DNA of 64,000 nucleotides from Bacteroidota bacterium (GCA_020402865.1 JADBYT010000019.1:1-64000), one strand, 5' to 3'; numbered from the stretch's first letter, positions 8,212-17,703 are shown. Made by a program: numbers and translations. The notes: generated by a model not told the origin, from the letters alone.

Positions 8212-9111
8212 TTAATTATTCCAGTTGCTGAAATCCATACCCGTTAGCTTTGTCAGACGCTCGTTGTGTGGCTTGTAGTATTCCTTTAAAAATACGGCCA
8301 TTTCCGAATCAATAGGTTCATGGCGGGCTTTGGTCAGATTGGCTTTCCGAAGCAGCTCGCCCGCTTTGTAATCGGTACTGCCGGGTAAAATCAAACGGGC
8401 AATTTTTTTGATGCGGTTGTTGTTGCGCAGCAAATTTGTAATCATGCGCCCCATTTTTTCCGAACGTGTTTTATGCGTTACATTGTGCCGTACGGCTGTG
8501 TTTGGCGTAAATCCCGCATCAACACCCAGTTTTACAAAAATATCGCGGCATACTTTAACTGGTTTGCTGTTCAGGTCTTCGTAGCGGATAATGGTTACCT
8601 GCTTTTGGGGGAAATACCGGTAAATCATTTCCAGATGATGATCATACAAACTCATACCCACCAGAAACGAATAGCGCCAGTCGTTGGAGTCGGCTTTTTC
8701 AATAATCGCCCGCATGTCCTGAAAGGGAATATCGATATGGCCATAGTTCTTTTCCATCAGAAAAGCCGAGTAGGTGCGCTGCACCGGATTACGGAGCAGA
8801 ATAACCACCTGGCATTCGGGATTGTGGTTATACAGCCTTTTCAGGCCTTCCTCACTGGTGTACAATCCCGCATTTTTTGCAATGAGCTGCTGTGCCGGCG
8901 TGGCGTCGGGGAAATACTTTTTTAATGCTTTTGCGTATCCCCCGGAATAATCATCATCATCAAAAAAATAGCTGAACTCTTTGTGTAAATGAGTTTTCAG
9001 AGCGGGATGTTCGCCGAGATATTCCTTTAATGAAGTTGTACCGGCCTTCTGCGCACCAATAATCATAAGATTGATGCGCTGTTCTTGTGAAGAAAAGTGA
9101 AGATCGGACAT
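8212..9111 (-). CDS. PAPS-dependent sulfotransferase
   Basis: 299 residues from the Met beginning MSDLHFSSQ; an upstream in-frame Met at 9162 would place the start before the promoter element at 9128-9135. MIIGAQKAGTTSL at about 16-28 is the 5'-phosphosulfate-binding loop and LLRNPVQRTYSAF at 105-117 the 3'-phosphate-binding region with its Arg and Ser. It transfers sulfate from PAPS to a hydroxyl, here most likely a sugar of the neighbouring polysaccharide. As first gene of the minus-strand run it may belong to the cluster or form its own unit. Confidence 0.9.
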   Translation of the reverse strand: MSDLHFSSQEQRINLMIIGAQKAGTTSLKEYLGEHPALKTHLHKEFSYFFDDDDYSGGYAKALKKYFPDATPAQQLIAKNAGLYTSEEGLKRLYNHNPECQVVILLRNPVQRTYSAFLMEKNYGHIDIPFQDMRAIIEKADSNDWRYSFLVGMSLYDHHLEMIYRYFPQKQVTIIRYEDLNSKPVKVCRDIFVKLGVDAGFTPNTAVRHNVTHKTRSEKMGRMITNLLRNNNRIKKIARLILPGSTDYKAGELLRKANLTKARHEPIDSEMAVFLKEYYKPHNERLTKLTGMDFSNWNN

Positions 9112-9127
9112 ACTCTTGGCTGGGACG

Positions 9128-9135
9128 CAAAAATA
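9128..9135 (-). promoter_or_regulatory. Bacteroidota -7 element (TATTTTTG) for the sulfotransferase gene
   Basis: Exact match to TAnnTTTG, ending 16 bases before the ATG at 9111. A TTG at 9160-9162 is a possible -33 box, with a spacer of 24 bases that is slightly long. Confidence 0.5.
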
Positions 9136-9183
9136 ACCGATTTTCGTTACCTGAATCCGCAAGCTAAACGATTCACAGAATAA

Positions 9184-9792
9184 ATGAAATTTTCACCACT
9201 TTCACTTGTATTTGCTACGCAAAACCGGCATAAATGCCTCGAAATTCAGGCTATACTGGGTCAGGCTTTTCAACTGGTAACGCTGTCGGAAGCAGGCATT
9301 CACGATGAACTGGAAGAAACAGCGGATACGCTTGAAGGCAATGCACTTCAAAAAGCGCGGGCGGTATTTGCACGCACCGGAAAACCCTGTTTTGCCGACG
9401 ATACCGGCCTTGAAGTAGAGGCGCTTGATGGAGCTCCCGGCGTATATTCAGCCCGCTATGCAGGCGAACAGCGCAGCAGCAGCGATAATATCGCCAAACT
9501 GCTTCACCAGCTGGACGGAAAAGTCAACCGCAGCGCACGTTTCAGAACCGTAATTGCGTTTATTAACGGCAACGAGGAAAAACTGTTTGAAGGAATTGTG
9601 AACGGAGAAATTGCGCTTACACCTTCCGGAAGTGCTGGCTTTGGCTATGACCCGGTTTTTTTACCCGAGGGCAGCACACGCAGTTTTGCCGAAATGACAC
9701 TTGAGGAAAAAAACAAAGTAAGCCACCGGGCACGGGCCTTTCAGGCATTTACAGCGTGGCTTAACGCTTCATCACCAGAAAATCAAAACTAA
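9184..9792 (+). CDS. rdgB: XTP/dITP diphosphatase (non-canonical purine NTP pyrophosphatase, RdgB/HAM1)
   Basis: 202 residues, normal family length. It hydrolyses dITP, XTP and other deaminated purine NTPs to the monophosphate and PPi, cleaning the nucleotide pool. VFATQNRHKCLEIQ at 9-22 is the substrate-binding N-terminus (family pattern ATxNxxKxxE), FADDTGLEVEALDGAPGV at 70-87 includes the metal-binding acidic residues, FGYDPVF at 153-159 and KNKVSHRARAF near the end are the base and phosphate binding motifs. The last 32 bases overlap, tail to tail, the convergent lipoprotein gene. Confidence 0.96.
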   Translation: MKFSPLSLVFATQNRHKCLEIQAILGQAFQLVTLSEAGIHDELEETADTLEGNALQKARAVFARTGKPCFADDTGLEVEALDGAPGVYSARYAGEQRSSSDNIAKLLHQLDGKVNRSARFRTVIAFINGNEEKLFEGIVNGEIALTPSGSAGFGYDPVFLPEGSTRSFAEMTLEEKNKVSHRARAFQAFTAWLNASSPENQN

Positions 9793-10216
9793 GTTTCTGC
9801 TCAATAGAATCGGGTGCAATACTTTTTATCAGACTATTCACCTGATCATTCATCTGATAAAACTTATCACCTTCATGCAAGGTGCCCGATTTGTCGATAA
9901 ATAATTGACGCTTACCATTTTGTACAAGAATGCGAATGTCGTTTGTACGATATACTCTGGCATCCGTAACTTTCAGGTCAGCCTTCAGTCCATCAAATTT
10001 CTTAAAGAAAAACACACCCGGATCAAGCGGTACTTTCCAGAAAGCGGTATTTGTAATGTTTGATTCAGTTACTCCTTTTACACTTATGGTATTGATCGGA
10101 ATGCCATAAAGCATGCCATTTGATGATGCGGCTGAATTTTTTTCACCACCGCAGGAGGCAAGGAAAACATAAGCCAGAATAAATGCGGTAAGACTGTAAA
10201 GACGCTTCATATTCAT
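9761..10216 (-). CDS. Small lipoprotein of unknown function
   Basis: 151 residues. The N-terminal hydrophobic stretch ends in the lipobox FLASC, giving a lipidated Cys22, so it is anchored in the outer or inner membrane facing the periplasm. The mature part is mixed alpha/beta with no motif I recognise. A second start two codons in is equally good. It overlaps rdgB tail to tail by 32 bases; the stop-proximal residues DFLVMKR lie inside that overlap. Confidence 0.75.
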   Translation of the reverse strand: MNMKRLYSLTAFILAYVFLASCGGEKNSAASSNGMLYGIPINTISVKGVTESNITNTAFWKVPLDPGVFFFKKFDGLKADLKVTDARVYRTNDIRILVQNGKRQLFIDKSGTLHEGDKFYQMNDQVNSLIKSIAPDSIEQKLSFDFLVMKR

Positions 10217-11098
10217 AATGCAAGGGTTTTGAAGGTTCTACGTGAAAACATGGGTTATGGATACTTTTTTCGGTGAACAGATTGGATTTGCTGCTGAAAC
10301 GGGGTTTATTGCCGGTGAAAATCCGTATATATTCGGGATGGCTGATTTTAATGTAAATATTTTGCGAATATTTTTAGCGTAATGTGAAATAAGTTTTAAG
10401 CGCCTGTTAGGGTTTTTTGTTCCTGAGAGCCTGTCAGGGAATTTTCTTTTTAATGATTTTGCGTCTTTGTTGATTCCCTTTATTACTTTTTTCTCAACGA
10501 CCTTCCAACTATCTGTTTAAAAAGCGCCTCAATCAGTCAAAAAATTCATCAAAATCAAAACAAAATTTCCTGACTGTTTCTAACGATTTAGTGTCTTTAT
10601 ACCCGCTTTTCGTTTTACGGTATTACAGATCCATCCGGGATTGGCAAAAATGTAACGCAGGATGAGTAACAACAGGCCATAACAAAGTCAATGGATGATT
10701 TATAAACAGCCTTTTATTTGTGAAAACATAATTTGCCTTTGTTTGGCACAGTTCCGGAAAATACACATTGTATTTTCTTGTTTGTTGCCAAAATTGATTC
10801 TTAAGGCAGAGTTAATTATCAATAATAAAAATCTATTTTTTTTTGACAAATTGATCTAAAAAAATCATGCGTGCCAAACCCCGATTTCTTTTGGTGAAGA
10901 AAAGAATGTTTAATTTGTTTTTATTGTATATTAAAATTATTTAATGCAATGAAAATCAATAATTTACAATTTATTTTTTGCTTGTATTTAAATAACGGAA
11001 CTCCGGGGTAACAGGTATGGATATTTAGGAATTATTTTTGCTGCAATTCAGGTGTGAATTTTAATCATTCATAACTATAAGAATAATTATAATCATTC
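10217..11098. other. Long AT-rich intergenic region without a recognisable gene
   Basis: About 880 bases between two outward-facing genes. All frames are broken. It has many A/T homopolymer runs, including nine T near 10838, and no RNA gene or repeat I can name. It must hold the promoters of the lipoprotein gene (minus) and of the barrel-like gene at 11099 (plus); no exact TAnnTTTG was found close to either start. Confidence 0.5.
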
Positions 11099-11839
11099 AT
11101 GAAAATTAAATTAATTCTGCTGTCCGGTCTGATTTATTTTTCAGGAGGTAATTACCTTCACGCACAGCAAAACCTTTTCAATATTCCTTCGGGAGATGTG
11201 ACGCCGAAAGGCAAAGTGTTTTTTCAGCAGCAGATAAATTTTTATTCACATTACCGGTTTACCTCAAAATCGCATTTTGTGGCAGGTTTGGGCAATAATT
11301 TTGAGGCGGGAATAAATCTGGTCAACACCTATTTCAACTTTACCCGGCAGCCTTCGCTTATCGTATCCCATCCGTTTAACTCGCGCGAGCCTTATCCGTA
11401 TTATCCGCTGTTGCTGATTACGTCACAAAAAAGGATAAATCTTTCTCAGAACTGGTTTGTGAATGCAGGCACACAAGCCGGTTTTAACCTTTACAGCGAG
11501 ATCAATGCGAAACGGTTTACCCATTTTACTTATGGTTTGCTTGGCTATCATCGTCCCGAAAAATTCAGGTTGGTGGCCGGGCCGTATCTTACCGACTGGC
11601 GCTTTGTAGGCGGGGGTAACCGCATCGGTATCCAGGCCGGGGCCGAGGTTCATCTTACCCCAAAGTTCTGGTTTATGGCCGATCATATTTCGGGAAGTCA
11701 TAAGAACAGCGTAACCGTGGCCGGACTGGTGTATAATGTAACATCGCGCTTTCAGATTTGTGGCGGCTGGCAGCTGCCTAATCCGCGCAGTGCCGAACGG
11801 CAGGCTTTTGTACTTGAAATCAATCTGTTCAATTTTTAG
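11099..11839 (+). CDS. Secreted or outer-membrane beta-barrel-like protein of unknown function
   Basis: 246 residues. A signal peptide of about 22 residues ends in HAQ. The mature part is rich in alternating aromatic and polar residues, with AGLGNNFEAGINL- and RIGIQAGAEVHL-like strands, and closes with LEINLFNF, a C-terminal aromatic residue typical of outer-membrane barrels. I do not recognise a family. The gene stands alone downstream of a long AT-rich spacer. Confidence 0.7.
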   Translation: MKIKLILLSGLIYFSGGNYLHAQQNLFNIPSGDVTPKGKVFFQQQINFYSHYRFTSKSHFVAGLGNNFEAGINLVNTYFNFTRQPSLIVSHPFNSREPYPYYPLLLITSQKRINLSQNWFVNAGTQAGFNLYSEINAKRFTHFTYGLLGYHRPEKFRLVAGPYLTDWRFVGGGNRIGIQAGAEVHLTPKFWFMADHISGSHKNSVTVAGLVYNVTSRFQICGGWQLPNPRSAERQAFVLEINLFNF

Positions 11840-12085
11840 AGTTTGTCAGGATTTTTTGTTGCGCTTTTATTTTGCAGGATTTTTTGGCCGATTGATGCGC
11901 TTTTTGAATCAATACCTGAAGGGGCTTGGCGAAAAAGAAACGAAGGGCGGTCAAAAAAAGACGCACAATCATTAATAAGAAAAAATCCTGCCAATCTCTC
12001 AGGCAGTTATCCGGCTAACAGCCTGATGTGAAAAAAACTCGGCAACATTGCTCCTGCAGGTCTGCAGGGGGCGGTGCAGAAGCAC

Positions 12086-12093
12086 TATCTTTG
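12086..12093 (+). promoter_or_regulatory. -7 element (TATCTTTG) for the ddl-type gene
   Basis: Exact TAnnTTTG match ending 11 bases before the ATG at 12105. It supports that start over the in-frame ATG at 12048, which lies upstream of the element. No well-spaced -33 TTG was found. Confidence 0.55.
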
Positions 12094-12104
12094 GGGCTGT
12101 TGCT

Positions 12105-14813
12105 ATGAAACTAAGAATTGGTATTTTTTTCGGCGGCACTTCCCGCGAACGTGAAATTTCGTTTGCCGGCGGCCGCACGGTTTATGATAATCTCAACAAG
12201 GCGCTTTTTGAGCCGGTGCCTTTGTTTGTGGACAGTTTCGGCCAGTTTATCCTGCTCGACTGGCAGTATGTGTACAAAGGCTCCATCCGCGATTTTTATC
12301 CGCCGGTTGATCTCATCCCCGAATCGCCGGGCGAGTTTCAGATTTATGCCGAGAGCCTGAACCCCGATGCCATGCGGCGCCGCGAACTGGCTGCCCCGCT
12401 GGGCCGCCTTGTGCAGCCCGGCCAACTGGCCGAACTCATTGACCTTGCGTTCCTCTGCCTGCACGGGCCCGATGGCGAAGACGGCCGCATTCAGGGACTG
12501 CTTGAGTATCTTGGCATTGCCTACACCGGCAGCGGCATTCTGCCCTCGGCCATCGGTATCGACAAGGCCGTGCAGAAACGCCTTATGGTCAATGCCGGCT
12601 TTGCCTCGCCCGAATTCTTTACCGTGGAGCGCACGGCCTGGATGCAGGGCGGCCGGACCGATGTATTCAACCGCGCAAAAAGTGCCATTGGCTTTCCGCT
12701 GGTGGTTAAATCGGCCACACAAGGCTCATCCATTGGCGTTACCATTCTGCGCGAAGCCGACCCGGCTGCGTTTGAAGCCGCCATCGACAAAAGCTTTTTC
12801 ATTACCACGCTCACTGCCGCGCAGTGGAACGGTATGGACGATAACGCCCGTCTAGTTTTCCTGCGTACACTTACCGATATACGCGAAGGCATCGGACTGC
12901 CGGCCATTTTCACCGCCGAAGGCATCCAAAGCCAGACCGTGTGGCACCCCGACGAACTGCTGCAAAAACTCAATGCCCACTTTGCCGCCAGCCAAGCAGC
13001 AGTGCGCCTCGAAGCACTTAACGCCGAAAGCGAAGTGCTCATCGAAGGCTTTATTGCCGGCAAGGAATTTTCGTGCATTGTGGTGCAGGACGAACTCGAC
13101 CAGCCCGTGGCCCTGCCGCCCACCGAAATACGCAAAGGCGGCGAACTTTTCGACTACCGCTCCAAATACCTGCCCGGCCTCTCGCGCAAGATTACGCCCG
13201 TAGAACTGCCCGATGCACAGATCGAAGAAATACGCACCGAATGCGAGCGCCTGTTTAATGCACTCCGCTTCGATGTGTACGCCCGCATCGACGGGTTCAT
13301 TACCGCCGAAGGCCGCATTTTCCTCAACGATCCGAACACCACTTCGGGCATGATGCCTTCGTCGTTTTTCTTCCATCAGGCCGCCGAAATCGGGCTCAAT
13401 CCCTCGCAGTTTCTCACCTACATCATCCGCACCTCGCTGCGCCGCCGCATCCGCGCCGATAAAAACGGCCACCGCTTCAACCACCTGCTCGATGCACTTG
13501 ACGCAGCCATGCACCATGCCCGCACGCAAAGCACACAGAAAACCCGCGTGGCCGTGGTACTTGGCGGCTACTCGTCGGAAAGGCATATTTCCGTAGAAAG
13601 CGGCCGCAATATTTACGAAAAGCTGGCTTCCTCAACCCGCTATGCGCCCGTGCCTGTGTTCCTTACCGGCAGCACCGGAGCGCATGAGTTGTATGTGATT
13701 CCGGTAAATGTGCTGCTGAAAGACAATGCCGATGATATCCGCGAGAAAATCAACCACTGGAATGTACATCCCGTGGTGCAGCGCATCATCAACACCTGCA
13801 CGTCAATTACACATACCTATTCCGACGCCGGTGCATTAGCCGCGCCCCGCCGCATTACATACGAAGAGCTGGGCACGGAATGCGATGCTGTGTTTATTGC
13901 CCTGCACGGCCGCCCCGGCGAAGACGGTGCCGTGCAGGAAAAGCTTGATGCCATGGGCATTCCCTACAACGGCTCGGGCAAAGCCAGCTCGGAAATTACC
14001 ATTGATAAATACCGCACCAACGAAATTCTCCGTCAGGGCGGTTACCTTGTGGCCGAACACATGCTGGTTACTGAGGCCGACTGGCAAAGCAGCCGCAGCG
14101 CCATTCTCGAAAAGATAAATACACAGATTGGCTGGCCGTTTATTGCCAAACCGGTTGATGATGGCTGCAGTTCGGCTGTGCGCCGCATTAAGACCGAAGC
14201 TGAGCTGGATGCCTTTGCCCGCCTCATTTTCCGTAAAACCGAGGAACTGGATGCCGAATCGGCAGCACTGCTCAAGATCAAGCCCAAAGAAGAATTTCCG
14301 CTTAAAACGGTTTTTCTGGTCGAAGAACTCATCAGCAAACGCGGCGCAACACATTTCCTCGAAATTACCGGCGGCATGCTTACCCGTTACAATGCGCAGG
14401 GCGAACTGGAATACGAAGTATTTGAAGCCTCCGAAGCCCTTTCGGAAGGCGAGGTGCTTTCGCTCGAAGAAAAATTCCTGGCCGGGCAGGGACAAAATAT
14501 AACCCCCGCACGTTATGCTTTGAATGCCGCCGACCGGGCAAAGATTTCCGAACAGGTAAAGGCAACCCTCGGCGGGGCTGCACGTCTGCTCAATATTCAG
14601 GGCTACACCCGCATTGATGCCTTTGTGCGCGTGTTTGCCCCCGAGCATATTGAAACCGTTTTTGTAGAAGTGAACTCGCTGCCCGGAATGACGCCCGCTA
14701 CCTGTATCTTCCATCAGGCCGCCATTAACCAGTACAAACCGTATGATTTCATTGACCGCATTCTTGATTTTGCATTCGAACGCAAAAAGCGGCAACTGAC
14801 TTTATCCCACTGA
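12105..14813 (+). CDS. ddl: Tandem-fused D-alanine-D-alanine ligase-like protein (two ATP-grasp ligase modules)
   Basis: 902 residues, more than twice a usual Ddl of about 300-360. Two complete ligase-like modules follow each other: N-domain GGTSREREIS at 10-19 and again GGYSSERHIS at about 485-494; HGPDGEDG in the first and HGRPGEDG in the second. Module 1 keeps E15, GSSIG at 207-211 and the omega-loop FDYRSKY at 349-355, but its metal-binding segment reads LNDPNT, with Asp409 where Ddl has Glu. Module 2 has DGCSSAV (687 on) and the canonical FVEVNSLPGM with E855 and N857, but its omega-loop is LSLEEKF, without the Tyr residues. Each half is thus altered at a different place. The reaction expected is ATP-dependent joining of two D-Ala for peptidoglycan. 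It is followed one base later by the PASTA gene. Confidence 0.88.
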   Translation: MKLRIGIFFGGTSREREISFAGGRTVYDNLNKALFEPVPLFVDSFGQFILLDWQYVYKGSIRDFYPPVDLIPESPGEFQIYAESLNPDAMRRRELAAPLGRLVQPGQLAELIDLAFLCLHGPDGEDGRIQGLLEYLGIAYTGSGILPSAIGIDKAVQKRLMVNAGFASPEFFTVERTAWMQGGRTDVFNRAKSAIGFPLVVKSATQGSSIGVTILREADPAAFEAAIDKSFFITTLTAAQWNGMDDNARLVFLRTLTDIREGIGLPAIFTAEGIQSQTVWHPDELLQKLNAHFAASQAAVRLEALNAESEVLIEGFIAGKEFSCIVVQDELDQPVALPPTEIRKGGELFDYRSKYLPGLSRKITPVELPDAQIEEIRTECERLFNALRFDVYARIDGFITAEGRIFLNDPNTTSGMMPSSFFFHQAAEIGLNPSQFLTYIIRTSLRRRIRADKNGHRFNHLLDALDAAMHHARTQSTQKTRVAVVLGGYSSERHISVESGRNIYEKLASSTRYAPVPVFLTGSTGAHELYVIPVNVLLKDNADDIREKINHWNVHPVVQRIINTCTSITHTYSDAGALAAPRRITYEELGTECDAVFIALHGRPGEDGAVQEKLDAMGIPYNGSGKASSEITIDKYRTNEILRQGGYLVAEHMLVTEADWQSSRSAILEKINTQIGWPFIAKPVDDGCSSAVRRIKTEAELDAFARLIFRKTEELDAESAALLKIKPKEEFPLKTVFLVEELISKRGATHFLEITGGMLTRYNAQGELEYEVFEASEALSEGEVLSLEEKFLAGQGQNITPARYALNAADRAKISEQVKATLGGAARLLNIQGYTRIDAFVRVFAPEHIETVFVEVNSLPGMTPATCIFHQAAINQYKPYDFIDRILDFAFERKKRQLTLSH

Positions 14814-14814
14814 T

Positions 14815-15615
14815 ATGCTCAAGAATATACTGGCCTTTATTAAAAGCCGAACCTTTTTAATCAATCTCGGTATTGCGCTCGGTGGTGCGTTTTTACTTAT
14901 CTGGCTTATTTTCGGCTGGATGAGCATGTACACCCGTCACGGCGATACGGTGGATGTGCCCGATTTTGTGAACCAGAAACTGGTTGCGCTCGATAAGTTT
15001 GTGGAAGGCAAAAATGTGAGCTACGAAATTGTGGATTCACTCTGGGATCCGAAAAAAGCCAAAGGCGTGGTGATCCGTCAGGAACCCCTGCCCGGAAGTA
15101 AAGTAAAAGACGGACGTAAAATTTACCTCTACGTTACAGCTACCGTGCCTCCTAAAATTGGTATGCCGCAGCTCGAAAACCTTTCGCTGCGGCAGGCGCA
15201 GTATGTGTGCGAAAGCTACGGACTCAAAATGAAGCACAAGCTGGTAAACAATTCGTGCAACGGTTGTGTGGTGGAGCAGCGGTACAATGGCAAGCGTATC
15301 GAAACCAATACGCCCATTGATAAAGGTTCGCTCATTGAATTGTTTGTGGGGAAAGGGGAGGAGGAAAGTTCGGGCATGAAAATTCCGAATCTGCTGGGAC
15401 TTACGGTGCGTGCTGCGCGTGGTAAGCTCATGGATATGGGGTTGGAATGGATGATTATTGCTGATGAGGGCGTGAAAGACACGCTCAATGCGTATATTTA
15501 TGAACAGACACCGGCTCCCGAAGGCGACCGCCAGATTGTGCCGGGGTCTGTGATTGATCTCCGGGTCTCGGCCAGTAAAGGCGGTGATCCGGCAGAAGGA
15601 AAAGATCCTGAGTAA
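14815..15615 (+). CDS. Membrane-anchored PASTA-domain protein
   Basis: 266 residues: short cytoplasmic N-terminus, one membrane helix at about 14-36, then three PASTA repeats outside (roughly 43-110, 111-182 and 187-256), with DVPDF, GMPQLENLSLRQA and KIPNLLGLTVRAA as repeat starts. PASTA domains bind peptidoglycan fragments or beta-lactams. There is no kinase domain. The start is one base after the ddl-type stop, so the two form an operon; ddl next to a PASTA gene is a common Bacteroidota arrangement. It could tether or sense peptidoglycan synthesis. Confidence 0.9.
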   Translation: MLKNILAFIKSRTFLINLGIALGGAFLLIWLIFGWMSMYTRHGDTVDVPDFVNQKLVALDKFVEGKNVSYEIVDSLWDPKKAKGVVIRQEPLPGSKVKDGRKIYLYVTATVPPKIGMPQLENLSLRQAQYVCESYGLKMKHKLVNNSCNGCVVEQRYNGKRIETNTPIDKGSLIELFVGKGEEESSGMKIPNLLGLTVRAARGKLMDMGLEWMIIADEGVKDTLNAYIYEQTPAPEGDRQIVPGSVIDLRVSASKGGDPAEGKDPE

Positions 15616-17703
15616 ATGAAAAAAGGAATTATTTGCGCAGCCCTGCTGGCTGTTTCATCGTTTGTTGAGGCACAGATCAATGGCCAACGGGCTGAGCAAA
15701 CAAGCTCGCCGGTTATTTTGTCTGAGTTTGACCAAATCGTACCAGGACGATATCGTATTTCTCACTCTGGTGATACTATTTTTCCAACCGGTAAAGGACC
15801 AGTTGCTGTTACCTCCGTTCAGGTAAAATCTCCCGGAGAATACCTTATGCCCCTGCGTTCGAACCCCGTGCAGGCCGAATTTGCCGGTAAATATGCCATG
15901 CAGCGCAGCGCCGTAGCGCCCGGCGATACCATTACCCTGCCCGCCAACGGCAGCGGCATTACCGACGATTTCAGCTACGATTCGCACATACCTGATACCG
16001 TGCTCTGGAACCGCGATGCCGTGCAGCCCAACAATGGCAACTACTCCGGCGTATTTATCAATCGCGGATGGGCCATTGCGCCTATCGACATCGGGGTGTG
16101 TACGTTTGACGGGCTCGACTTCACCGGCATGCCTTACGATCCGCTGGCGGGCACAAGCAGCGTGGCTCCGGCCGATTATCTAACCTCCAACTGGTTCAAC
16201 CTTTCGTCGAAAACCATAGCCGATTCGGTGTACATCCGCTTCTTCTGGCAGGCACAGGGCCGTGGCTATGCGCCCAATGCATCCGATTCGTTTTTACTGC
16301 AGTTCAACTATCCCGCCATTGGCAACGATTGGGAAACCGTGTGGTTTCAAACAGGTTACACGCCCTCGTTCAGCGATACCAATTTTCATGTGGCGATGGT
16401 GAAACTTGATAATCCCGCTTACTTTGCCAACGGCTTCCGCTTCCGTTTCCGCAACTATGCCTCCATTTGCGGCAGCAACGACCACTGGCATCTCGACAAT
16501 GTGCGCATTAAGGAACTTTCCAATATCAACGATACAGTGGTAGGCGGCATCCGCTATGCCTATGAACCCAAAAGTTTGCTGGTTAACTACACGCAAATGC
16601 CCTGGTGGCACTACAACCAAAGCCCGCTGCCCGTAGTTACCAACCAGCGCCTGTTTGTGCGCAATAACGGTACACAGTCAACCTCGTTTACCAACGCCGG
16701 TTTTGAAGTGCGTAACAGCAGCAGCACGTTACTTTTTTCGGCAAACAACAGCGGCGGTTCGTTTTGTACCTCGTATGCCATTGATGGTTTTTACGACGAT
16801 CCTACCGGCCCCAATGTGTGGAATCCGACAATGACCGCCATTACCGGCTTTCCGGCCATGACCGGCCCTGATTACTTTACCACTGATTACGAATTCAGTG
16901 CCGGTGCACAGGGACGCGATTCGGCACGGGCCGTGCAGCGGTTTAACAATTTCTATGCTTACGATGATGGCACCGCCGAAGTGGGCTATGGTCTTTATGG
17001 TGTGAATTCGCTGCTTGCCTACCAGTTTACGCTGCCTGCTGGTGTGACAGACACGCTGAAAGCTGTGCAGATGTATTTCCTGCCTGTACAGGATATCGAC
17101 AATATTGATCTGCGCCAGTTTCGTCTCACCGTGTGGAGTAACGGCGCAGGCAATCAGCCCGGCACCATCATTTACCAGCAAAGCGGCGAAACGCCCGACT
17201 ATTCAACTGATGCCCCCAATCGGTTTGTGACCTATACCATTGACAGTGGTTTGGTAGTTTTGTCGGGTACATATTATATTGGCTGGCAGCAATTTGCCAT
17301 TGACCGGATGTATATTGGTTTTGATTTTAACAATAACCGTTCAGACAAAATCTTCTACAACACCAACGGAACCTGGTACACCTCAATTTTTGAAGGGGCA
17401 TTGATGATGCGCCCGGTTTTCCGCACCGGCCCCGATCTTTCGGGTGTGGACGAAAACGAAGTGACCGAAAGCAATTTACTGTTCCCCAATCCGGCCAGCG
17501 GTACTGTGCAAATCCGCAACTGGAACGGCAGCGAACAGTTTGCTGCAGAAGCTATTGACATGACCGGGCGTACTATACTGCAAACGCAGGTAAGCAACGG
17601 CAGTATTGATATTTCGGCTTTGCCGGCGGGTGTGTATTTCTTCCGTCTGCGCAACCTCCAGACCGATGCATTTTCTACGCAGCGCATTGTAGTAGCACAA
17701 TAA
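15616..17703 (+). CDS. T9SS type A sorting domain-containing secreted protein
   Basis: 695 residues. Signal peptide about 1-19 (ends VEAQ). The middle (about 100-300) has a jelly-roll look with a cargo-type segment HWHLDNVRI, as in MAM-like or carbohydrate-binding folds of Bacteroidota secreted proteins. The last ~75 residues are a Por secretion tail: LLFPNPASGTVQI, then DMTGRT, then ALPAGVYFFRL and a final IVVAQ. It is exported by Sec and then T9SS to the surface or outside. The ATG follows the PASTA stop directly (TAAATG), so it may be cotranscribed. No catalytic motif is evident. Confidence 0.85.
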   Translation: MKKGIICAALLAVSSFVEAQINGQRAEQTSSPVILSEFDQIVPGRYRISHSGDTIFPTGKGPVAVTSVQVKSPGEYLMPLRSNPVQAEFAGKYAMQRSAVAPGDTITLPANGSGITDDFSYDSHIPDTVLWNRDAVQPNNGNYSGVFINRGWAIAPIDIGVCTFDGLDFTGMPYDPLAGTSSVAPADYLTSNWFNLSSKTIADSVYIRFFWQAQGRGYAPNASDSFLLQFNYPAIGNDWETVWFQTGYTPSFSDTNFHVAMVKLDNPAYFANGFRFRFRNYASICGSNDHWHLDNVRIKELSNINDTVVGGIRYAYEPKSLLVNYTQMPWWHYNQSPLPVVTNQRLFVRNNGTQSTSFTNAGFEVRNSSSTLLFSANNSGGSFCTSYAIDGFYDDPTGPNVWNPTMTAITGFPAMTGPDYFTTDYEFSAGAQGRDSARAVQRFNNFYAYDDGTAEVGYGLYGVNSLLAYQFTLPAGVTDTLKAVQMYFLPVQDIDNIDLRQFRLTVWSNGAGNQPGTIIYQQSGETPDYSTDAPNRFVTYTIDSGLVVLSGTYYIGWQQFAIDRMYIGFDFNNNRSDKIFYNTNGTWYTSIFEGALMMRPVFRTGPDLSGVDENEVTESNLLFPNPASGTVQIRNWNGSEQFAAEAIDMTGRTILQTQVSNGSIDISALPAGVYFFRLRNLQTDAFSTQRIVVAQ

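Noticed and set aside
10217-11098. Possible sigma-54 site or small RNA in the long spacer
   Set aside because: TGGCAC is present near 10744 but no matching TTGC at the required distance, and no terminator-ended transcript unit was seen.
13836-14795. 319-codon minus-strand frame opposite the ligase gene
   Set aside because: Shadow of the second ligase module, whose motifs are clear on the plus strand.
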